Source: Acidobacteriota bacterium (GTDB taxonomy: Bacteria; Acidobacteriota; Blastocatellia; Pyrinomonadales; Pyrinomonadaceae). From it: a DNA stretch of 11,178 nucleotides. Location of the stretch: the NCBI GenBank assembly GCA_003222835.1, contig QHXE01000461.1:1-11178 (forward strand), read 5' to 3'. The position numbers were made by a program, and so were the translations under genes. This document shows positions 6,013 to 11,178 of this stretch, piece by piece (within the stretch, counting starts at the first letter, position 1; every line of letters begins with the position of its first letter). A model generated the notes under the pieces. That model was not told where the DNA came from, did not search any database, and saw nothing but the letters and a program-made list of their open reading frames with translations.

Positions 6013-6924
6013 ATGCGCCTGTGGCTTTCAAAGAGCAGCGAAGTTCCTTTGCGCGAGCAACTCGTCACGCAAATTCGGCTGGGCATAATCAGCGGCGACC
6101 TGAGCACGCGACAAAGGCTGCCCAGCACCCGCGAACTGGCGCGACGCTTTCGTATTCATGCGAACACGGTCAGCGCCGCCTATCGCGAGCTGCACCGTAA
6201 TGGCTGGGTCGATTTTCGCAAAGGCAGCGGTGTTTATGTTCGCGAGTACTCGGCGGATCAGAGCAAGGAAGGCGCCCTCGGTCTGGATCGACTGATCGCA
6301 AACTTCTTTCAGACGACGCGCGCGAAAGGACATTCGCTGCGCGAAGTGCAGTTACGTTTACAGCACTGGCTGACGCTGCAGCCGCCGGATCATTTTCTTC
6401 TGCTCGAACCTGATGTTGAGTTGCGTCACATTCTGATGACTGAGATTCAGGGCGCAACCGGTGCGCTCGTCGCGGGAACAAGTCTCACTGACTCTCATTT
6501 TGGGGAAATGTTGACCGGCGCGGCTCCAGTGGCTATGTACAGCCAGGTTGAAAGCGTTAGGGCCGTCCTGCCGCCTGATACCGACCTAATCACCTTGCGT
6601 TCGCGCTCGGTGCCCGAATCGTTGCTGAGTCAGACTCGACCTTCATCCGACACGCTCATCGCCATCGTCTCTCGCTGGCCTGAATTCCTGCGCTGGTCGC
6701 ACACCATACTTGTTGCCGCGGGGCTCGATCCAAATGCACTTAGCTTTCGCGACGCGCGTCAACGGGGCTGGCAGAGAGGCTTGGCTTCGATGGCATTCGT
6801 GGTCACGGACTCGTTAATGCTTCACCAATTACCCGCGAGCTGTAACGCACGCTGCTTTACAATTCTATCCGATTCGTCATTGGGCGAGCTGCAACAGTTC
6901 GCTAAACATTTCATTGAGCGCTAG
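6013..6924 (+). CDS. GntR-family transcriptional regulator
   Basis: A 303-residue protein. Residues about 11-77 form a GntR winged helix-turn-helix: VPLREQLVTQIRLGIISGDL, LPSTRELARRF, NTVSAAYRELHRNGWVDFRKGSGVYV. The remaining 225 residues do not match the FadR, HutC or MocR ligand domains that I can recognise. They look like an alpha/beta fold with hydrophobic strands (FLLLEPDVELRHILMTEI, GALVAGTSL, LIAIVSRW, AFVVTDSLML), perhaps a periplasmic-binding-protein-like sensor. It stands upstream of the lgt-like and hut genes on the same strand and could control them, but no operator can be shown. There is no Shine-Dalgarno before the ATG, yet the winged-helix domain begins just after it and no other start fits. 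Confidence 0.87.
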   Translation: MRLWLSKSSEVPLREQLVTQIRLGIISGDLSTRQRLPSTRELARRFRIHANTVSAAYRELHRNGWVDFRKGSGVYVREYSADQSKEGALGLDRLIANFFQTTRAKGHSLREVQLRLQHWLTLQPPDHFLLLEPDVELRHILMTEIQGATGALVAGTSLTDSHFGEMLTGAAPVAMYSQVESVRAVLPPDTDLITLRSRSVPESLLSQTRPSSDTLIAIVSRWPEFLRWSHTILVAAGLDPNALSFRDARQRGWQRGLASMAFVVTDSLMLHQLPASCNARCFTILSDSSLGELQQFAKHFIER

Positions 6925-6944
6925 CCAGACGAGCGTCCCCCCTC

Positions 6945-6959
6945 ACTGCCTGTGGCAGT
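6945..6959. repeat. Short hairpin ACTGCC-TGT-GGCAGT after the GntR gene
   Basis: A perfect 6-bp stem with a 3-base loop, 20 bases after the GntR stop. No T-run follows, so it is a weak candidate for a terminator. It may belong to the same class of small palindromes scattered through the window. Confidence 0.4.
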
Positions 6960-7024
6960 TGCAGAACCGTCATAGCACTTTACGCTGAATGGAAAGGTCT
7001 GGGTATGCTCAAACGTACTCGATT

Positions 7025-8005
7025 ATGTACGGACCTTTCATCCATCGGATCGATCCGGTCTTTGGTGAGGCAGCCGGTTTCTATCTTTGGTTCTACGGTC
7101 TGAGTTATTCACTGGGCTTTCTCTCTATTCTTATTTGGCTCAAAAGAACCCGTCAACGTCTCGGTTTCACAGTCGATGATGTCTACAGCTTAACCATCTA
7201 CCTTGCGGTCGGTGTGCTGGCCGGCGGTCGTTTGATCGAAGTCATCTTCTACGAATGGCCTTACTACCGACAACACCTGGCGCAGATTCCGGCCGTGTGG
7301 TTAGGAGGGATGAGCACTCATGGTGTGCTGCTCGGCGTGGTCGCAGGCACTTGGATGTTCTGTCGGTTTCATGGGAAGAGCTTACTGGCAGTTGCCGACG
7401 AACTGGTCATCCCCGGCAGTTATCTGATGGGCATGGGGAGAATTGGAAACTTCATCGACGGACAGATTGTCGGCAGCGTCACAAACGTCTGGTGGGCCGT
7501 TCAGTTTCCGGATGCGTCCGGCTTTCGCCATCCCGTGGTGCTCTACGATGGCGCCAAGAATTTTCTCATCCTCGGGTTGCTGTTGCTGCTTCGAAAGACC
7601 AAACCCGCGCAGGGAATCCTCGCCGCACATTTTATTTTCTGGTATGGCTTCCTTAGAATTATTGTCGATCTTTTTCGTGAGTATCCGACGACTCTTTTCG
7701 GCATGGCGACCGGACAGGCCTTCAATTTATTCATGTCGATACTCGGACTGTTTCTCCTCTTTTGGTTCTCACGAAAGCCGCGGACCCCAGTCGATAATAC
7801 AGACTTGCAAATCGCTCTTGCTCGCATACGAACAGCCGACACAACTGGACTGTGGCTAAAACGGATCGTCTTTGCGAGCTTATTGTTTACTCCGCTGACG
7901 CTGCCCAGCGATTGGACGCAGGACATTCCCAGTCGCTATGGAAAACGCCACCCAGAAATGCATTACTCTCGCTTGTATCCACACGTTGAAGGAAATATTC
8001 CCTGA
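7025..8005 (+). CDS. lgt: Prolipoprotein diacylglyceryl transferase (divergent Lgt)
   Basis: A polytopic membrane protein of 327 residues from the ATG at 7025. I chose this start because MYGPFIHRIDPVF matches the usual family beginning; an ATG at 6989 would add 12 residues. Lgt transfers diacylglycerol from phosphatidylglycerol to the lipobox cysteine of prelipoproteins. Family features are MSTHG (His99), the signature region GRIGNFIDGQIVG (138-150), HPVVLYD (169-175), YGFLRIIVDLFRE (207-219) and ATGQ. The key arginines (139, 211) and Asn142 are kept, but three acidic positions differ from the E. coli pattern: Glu to Gln at 147, Glu to Asp at 175 and Glu to Asp at 215. The usual Asn is Asp at 145. 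A tail of about 75 residues with an extra hydrophobic stretch follows the last core helix. It could be a second Lgt paralogue or a lineage variant. Confidence 0.87.
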   Translation: MYGPFIHRIDPVFGEAAGFYLWFYGLSYSLGFLSILIWLKRTRQRLGFTVDDVYSLTIYLAVGVLAGGRLIEVIFYEWPYYRQHLAQIPAVWLGGMSTHGVLLGVVAGTWMFCRFHGKSLLAVADELVIPGSYLMGMGRIGNFIDGQIVGSVTNVWWAVQFPDASGFRHPVVLYDGAKNFLILGLLLLLRKTKPAQGILAAHFIFWYGFLRIIVDLFREYPTTLFGMATGQAFNLFMSILGLFLLFWFSRKPRTPVDNTDLQIALARIRTADTTGLWLKRIVFASLLFTPLTLPSDWTQDIPSRYGKRHPEMHYSRLYPHVEGNIP

Positions 8006-8053
8006 ACTTAGACCTTGCCGCGTCCGACCAACTCAATCTAAGATCTGCGAGTC

Positions 8054-8614
8054 ATGCCCACGAGTGATTATCATTTCATCGACCGTTGGCGCGTCGAAGC
8101 GGACGTGAAGGAAGTCGCCGACATTCTCGAAGACGCTCTGTCTTTGCCGCAATGGTGGGGAAGCGTTTACTTCGAAGTGAAAGAGATCGAGCCTGGCGGC
8201 GAGCATGGAATTGGGAAACTTGTCAGCTTGCGCGCGGGCGGTTGGCTGCCGTACACGCTGCGCATTGACTTCCGCACCGTTGAGTCGCGCTATCCATACG
8301 GTTTTTCAATGGAGGCGACTGGTGATCTCGAAGGTAAAGGTATCTGGACTTTCGAACCGGATGGTCCTTTCGTGAATGTGACTTATGACTGGACGATTCG
8401 CGCAAACAAACCGATCATCGAGAAGCTTTCGTTCCTGCTCAAACCAATCTTTCGCTCGAATCATAATTGGACCATGAAACGCGGCGGCGAAAGCTTGCGG
8501 CTGGAGCTGATGCGTCGTCGGGCAAAAACAACTGAAGAAGCTTCGGCTGTGCAGGCAGCCCCAGCACCTTCACTAGCAGTCAGACTTTTCCAATTGAACC
8601 GCCATCGTGCCTGA
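8054..8614 (+). CDS. SRPBCC / START-like ligand-binding protein (polyketide cyclase-type fold)
   Basis: A 186-residue soluble protein without signal peptide. The pattern DRWRVEADVKEVADILEDALSLPQWW near the N-terminus is the first strand and helix of the SRPBCC fold. It is followed by strands (YFEVKEIEPGG, GKLVSLRAGGWLPYTLRIDFRTVE, GKGIWTFEP, VNVTYDWTIRA) and a long C-terminal helix (HNWTMKRGGESLRLELMRRR). These proteins bind hydrophobic ligands in a deep pocket. The ligand here cannot be told from sequence. The gene follows lgt by 48 bases and its stop overlaps the GTG start of hutF by 8 bases, implying joint translation. The last 25 residues are low-complexity and probably disordered. Confidence 0.8.
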   Translation: MPTSDYHFIDRWRVEADVKEVADILEDALSLPQWWGSVYFEVKEIEPGGEHGIGKLVSLRAGGWLPYTLRIDFRTVESRYPYGFSMEATGDLEGKGIWTFEPDGPFVNVTYDWTIRANKPIIEKLSFLLKPIFRSNHNWTMKRGGESLRLELMRRRAKTTEEASAVQAAPAPSLAVRLFQLNRHRA

Positions 8615-10130
8615 TAAAAAAATAGCCTGGTTGCCGAATTTGCTGTACGTCGCAGGCAGATTTGAGGGCGACCTGGCCTTGGTGTGCGAGGCGTCGGGCA
8701 CGATTGCGAGGATTGTGCGCGCGGATGAATTAAGGGACGAGAAAAGAGTTAGGCTGTCGCGCCGCGCGATGCTGCCGGGAATGGTCAACGCGCATTCACA
8801 CGCTTTTCAAAGAGTCTTGCGGGGAAGAACCGAATACCGCACGAAGTCGACATCGTTTAGCGGTGGGCTACTGCCCGCCGAGTCGGGCGGTAGCCCGACT
8901 CTAAACGAAGTGAGCGCGCGAGACAGTTTCTGGACCTGGCGCGAGACGATGTACTCGGCCGCAACGCGCCTCACGCCCGAGGATGTTTACGACGCCTCGC
9001 GCATGGCTTTCCTGGAAATGGCGCTCGGCGGTATCACTGCCGTTGGCGAGTTTCATTATCTTCATCACGCGCTCGACGGAAGGCCCTATGACGATCCGAA
9101 TTTATTAGCGAAGGAAGTTATGCGCGCGGCAGGCGAGGTCGGTCTGCGCATCGCGTTGTTGAGAGTTGCCTATGCGAGATCAGGCTTTCAGACCGAGCCG
9201 AATCCGAAACAGGCTCGGTTCATTGAGAATAGCCCGGATGTGTACTTGCGAAATTTGGAAGCACTCATTGCGAGCGTAAATCGGGCTAATGCCCCGCATG
9301 CGACGGCATGGGCAGGCGTCGCGCCGCATAGTGTGCGCGCCGTACCGCTCGATTACTTGCGCGAAGTGATCGCATACGCGAATGAAAACGATCTGAAGAT
9401 TCACATGCATGTCGCCGAACAGCCCGCGGAAGTTTCGGCCTGCATCCAAGAGTACCGGCGCAGTCCGTTCGCATTGCTGGAAACCGAAGATCTTTTGAGC
9501 GAGCGCTTCACTGCCGTTCACGCAATTCACGTGACGACGAAAGCAATTCCGTCCTTCGCCAAGTCAGGCGCGATCGTTTGCGCTTGTCCTGCGACCGAAA
9601 GAAACTTGGGCGACGGAGTTGTGCCCGCCGACGAATACGTCAAACACGGCGTGCCGGTTTGCCTCGGCACCGACAGCCAGGAGCAAATTGATTTGCTGGA
9701 AGACGCGCGCGAGCTTGAATATCACTTGCGCTTGCAGAAACTGGAGCGGGCCGTGCTCAGTGTCAGAAGCCCGACCGTGAGGGAGGGCCTGTCGTCCGAT
9801 CAAGGGGCCCTCCCTCACGGTCGGGCTTCTGACACCTCTGCGTTGTTATTCGATTGCGCAACGATAAATGGCGCCCGCAGCATTGGCGCGCCGAGCGGCG
9901 CCCTCGAAACCGGAATGCCGGCGGACTTTTTTACCGTCGATCTCGATGATCCTTCGATCGCCGGCGCCTCGAAGGACGATTTGCTTTCAAGCGTTGTCTT
10001 TAGCTCGTCGCGCGCGGCCGTGCGCGAGGTCGTAGTCGGCGGCAAGCCAATCGTTTCGGAAGGGCAACACCTGATTCAGGAAGAAGTGGTCGAGAGATTT
10101 CATCAATTGCAGAAAAGGTTGTGGAGTTGA
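8607..10130 (+). CDS. hutF: Formimidoylglutamate deiminase HutF with two in-frame insertions
   Basis: An amidohydrolase-superfamily enzyme converting N-formimino-L-glutamate to N-formyl-L-glutamate and ammonia in histidine breakdown. Landmarks are MLPGMVNAHSHAFQR (55-69, metal-binding His63 and His65), DSFWTWRETMY (106-116), GEFHYLHH (147-154, typical of HutF), APHSVRAV (239-246), KIHMHVAEQ (264-272, His268), AVHAIHVT (303-310) and LGTDSQEQIDLLEDAREL (353-370, Asp356). The predicted length of 507 is about 50 over the usual 450 or so. The excess coincides with two palindromic repeats: residues about 83-101 (between the HSH motif and DSFWTWRE) and about 385-410 (after the LERAV helix, before LLFDCATINGARSIG). 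Both keep the frame and leave the motifs intact. The start is a GTG overlapping the preceding gene. Confidence 0.92.
   Translation: MPDKKIAWLPNLLYVAGRFEGDLALVCEASGTIARIVRADELRDEKRVRLSRRAMLPGMVNAHSHAFQRVLRGRTEYRTKSTSFSGGLLPAESGGSPTLNEVSARDSFWTWRETMYSAATRLTPEDVYDASRMAFLEMALGGITAVGEFHYLHHALDGRPYDDPNLLAKEVMRAAGEVGLRIALLRVAYARSGFQTEPNPKQARFIENSPDVYLRNLEALIASVNRANAPHATAWAGVAPHSVRAVPLDYLREVIAYANENDLKIHMHVAEQPAEVSACIQEYRRSPFALLETEDLLSERFTAVHAIHVTTKAIPSFAKSGAIVCACPATERNLGDGVVPADEYVKHGVPVCLGTDSQEQIDLLEDARELEYHLRLQKLERAVLSVRSPTVREGLSSDQGALPHGRASDTSALLFDCATINGARSIGAPSGALETGMPADFFTVDLDDPSIAGASKDDLLSSVVFSSSRAAVREVVVGGKPIVSEGQHLIQEEVVERFHQLQKRLWS
8853..8908. repeat. Palindromic element inside hutF (GGGCTAC type)
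   Basis: Arms 8853-8879 and 8882-8908 pair over TCGTTTAG/CTAAACGA, GGGCTAC/GTAGCCC and GCCCG, with a 4-base mismatched block and a loop of 2 bases. It encodes about residues 83-101 of HutF (SFSGGLLPAESGGSPTLNE), rich in Gly, Ser and Pro, where the family normally goes almost directly from HSHAFQR to DSFWTWRE. Confidence 0.82.
9760..9835. repeat. Perfect 30-bp palindromic element inside hutF (GTGTCAGAAGCCC type)
   Basis: Arms 9760-9789 and 9806-9835 are perfectly complementary, beginning GTGTCAGAAGCCCGACCGTG; the loop is 16 bases. Read in the hutF frame it encodes about residues 385-410 (SVRSPTVREGL, a linker, then GALPHGRASDT). Removing 78 bases from the AGT at 9759 to 9836 leaves the frame intact and joins AVL to SALLFDCATI, as expected for the family. 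It is a distinct sequence family from the other elements here. Confidence 0.92.
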
Positions 10131-10157
10131 ACGGCGGCACTGCTGGCACGTGCTTTT

Positions 10158-10170
10158 GCGGCATAGCCGC
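10158..10170. repeat. Short hairpin GCGGC-ATA-GCCGC between hutF and argE
   Basis: A perfect 5-bp GC stem with a 3-base loop in the 51-base gap between hutF and the M20 gene, 11 bases before its ATG. It may slow ribosome access to that start or be a remnant of another palindromic family. No T-run follows, so it is unlikely to terminate. Confidence 0.35.
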
Positions 10171-10181
10171 TAGTCAGAATC

Positions 10182-11178
10182 ATGACTGTCGAACAAACCC
10201 TCGCTAAACTTGTTTCCATCAATTCCGTCTCGTCGCGCTCGAACGCCGAGATCATTTCTTACTTGGAAGCGCGTTGTGAAGCACTCGGTTTCACCGTCAA
10301 GCGCTTTCCCCACATTGATGAAACAGGAGCTGAGAAGATCAATCTCGTGGCACAGACTTCATTTGGAGTGCGCCGGCAGAGCGAAGCGGCGACGGCGCTT
10401 TCCATGCCTGCGGTTTCGAGTGCCAGGCCAAGATCCAAAGCGCCGTCGCCGCTTCGCTCTGCCGGCGCACTCCAAATCACTTCACAGGCTGAAGCTTATG
10501 CCACTGTGGAACTCGCGCTGGTCGGCCACACCGACACCGTGCCTTACGATCCAAACTGGACTGAAGCTCTCAAATTAACCGAAAGCGATGGCCAGCTTTA
10601 CGGCCGCGGCGCGTGCGACACGAAGGCATTTATCGCGGCGACGCTCACGGCGATCGAAAACATCGATCTCGAAAAGCTGAAGAAACCGCTGGCACTGGTC
10701 TTCACTGCCGACGAAGAGATCGGGTGCCTCGGAGCCAAGCGTCTGGCCGATGCGCGTCCCTTCAATGCGCGTTACGCGATTGTCGGAGAGCCAACTTCTT
10801 TGCAACCGATGCGCGCCGGGAAAGGATATTGCCTGGCGGAGATCACGGTGCACGGACGCGAAGCCCACAGCGCGTATCCACAACTCGGCGCCTCGGCGAT
10901 CTTTCACGCGTCGCGATTGATCAATCGAATCGAAGAGATCGCTGAAGACCTGAAGAGTGACGCGCGCGCTGATTTCGATCCGCCTTACACGACGCTGAAT
11001 GTCGGATTGATCGAAGGCGGCACGGCCAAGAACATCGTCCCCGGCGAGTGCCGCTTCACACTCGAATGGCGCACAATTCCGGGGCAGGAATCCGATTATG
11101 TTTTGAACCTCGTCAAGCGTGCGGTCGATGATCTTCAAAAGCTCGACCCGGATTTCGCTTGCCAGATTGATGCCGCGC
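10182..11178 (+). CDS. argE: ArgE-type M20 metallo-deacylase, 3' end outside window, with a 41-codon insertion
   Basis: The frame is open from the ATG at 10182 to the right edge (332 codons), so the C-terminus is missing. Motifs fit the ArgE/DapE M20 family: LVGHTDTVP (113-121, metal His116), LYGRGACDTKAFIAATL (139-155, metal Asp146), FTADEEIGCLGAKRL (174-188, catalytic Glu pair), VGEPTSL (201-207) and VHGREAHSAYPQLGASAI (223-240, His229 on the lid domain). ArgE removes the acetyl group from N-acetylornithine in arginine synthesis; other acyl-amino acids are possible substrates. Residues 61-101 are an in-frame insertion from a palindromic element. Without it the strand NLVAQTS continues straight into QAEAYATVELALVGH. 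It follows hutF by 51 bases. No Shine-Dalgarno is seen. The symbol rests on overall pattern rather than on context. Confidence 0.85.
   Translation, partial: MTVEQTLAKLVSINSVSSRSNAEIISYLEARCEALGFTVKRFPHIDETGAEKINLVAQTSFGVRRQSEAATALSMPAVSSARPRSKAPSPLRSAGALQITSQAEAYATVELALVGHTDTVPYDPNWTEALKLTESDGQLYGRGACDTKAFIAATLTAIENIDLEKLKKPLALVFTADEEIGCLGAKRLADARPFNARYAIVGEPTSLQPMRAGKGYCLAEITVHGREAHSAYPQLGASAIFHASRLINRIEEIAEDLKSDARADFDPPYTTLNVGLIEGGTAKNIVPGECRFTLEWRTIPGQESDYVLNLVKRAVDDLQKLDPDFACQIDAA
10361..10477. repeat. Perfect 41-bp palindromic element inside argE with 6-bp direct-repeat flanks
   Basis: Arms 10361-10401 and 10437-10477 are identical when inverted (41 bp), starting ATTTGGAGTGCGCCGGCAGA and ending GGCGCTTT. 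A 35-base loop separates them. The direct repeat ACTTCA occurs at 10356-10361 and 10479-10484, exactly 123 bases apart, as a target duplication would. The element is read through in frame and adds 41 codons, including RRQSEAATALS and APSPLRSAGALQ. It has no coding capacity of its own beyond this. Confidence 0.93.

Noticed and set aside
8841..8911. ACGAAGT direct repeat (8841-8847 and 8905-8911) as target duplication for the first hutF element
   Set aside because: The copies are 64 bases apart, not a multiple of three, so removing one unit would break hutF; probably a coincidence or later changed.
10210..10578. A 122-codon plus-strand frame at the start of argE
   Set aside because: It is a shifted reading of argE and the palindrome; the argE frame has the conserved motifs and a better start.
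10575..11138. A 187-codon minus-strand frame opposite argE
   Set aside because: The plus strand encodes all M20 motifs in this interval, so the minus frame is a shadow.

Overview
The window looks like chromosomal DNA of a moderately GC-rich Gram-negative-type bacterium. A member of the Acidobacteriota (Blastocatellia-like) is my best guess. The guess rests on the gene mix (GIN-domain lipoprotein, PpiD-like chaperone, HutF, DUF2721, PflX-type radical SAM) and on the very high load of short palindromic repeats. It is an inference, not something the sequence proves.

Layout, left to right. On the minus strand: a GIN-domain (DUF2807) lipoprotein cut by the left edge, then ribH followed by nusB (transcribed ribH to nusB). 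A divergent promoter region (about 1955-2169) separates ribH from a plus-strand PpiD/SurA-like membrane-anchored chaperone (2170-4203). Convergent to that gene are a minus-strand radical SAM protein of the PflX type (4241-5272) and, upstream of it, a DUF2721 membrane protein whose N-terminal coding part is in another frame (5402-5892). From 6013 everything is on the plus strand: a GntR regulator, an Lgt-like lipoprotein diacylglyceryl transferase with unusual residues in its signature, an SRPBCC/START-like protein, hutF (histidine degradation, overlapping the previous gene) and an ArgE-type M20 deacylase cut by the right edge. The last four are closely spaced and may be co-transcribed.

The most striking signal is not a gene. 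At least ten palindromic elements of several unrelated sequence families lie in 11 kb. Most are in the short gaps between genes, including one 7 bases from the nusB start, one 7 bases from the radical SAM start and one that seems to provide the ribH stop codon. Three lie inside open reading frames without breaking them: two in hutF and one in argE. The argE copy has perfect 41-bp arms, is flanked by a 6-bp direct repeat (ACTTCA), and adds exactly 123 bp (41 codons) between two conserved strands of the enzyme. The hutF copies add about 19 and 26 residues, which explains why the predicted HutF is about 50 residues longer than usual. This resembles the in-frame palindromic elements known from Rickettsia, but the sequences here are different.

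No tRNA, rRNA, CRISPR array, transposase or phage gene is visible. No gene-free stretch exceeds 300 bases; the longest, 598-858, is mostly a MITE-like palindromic element.
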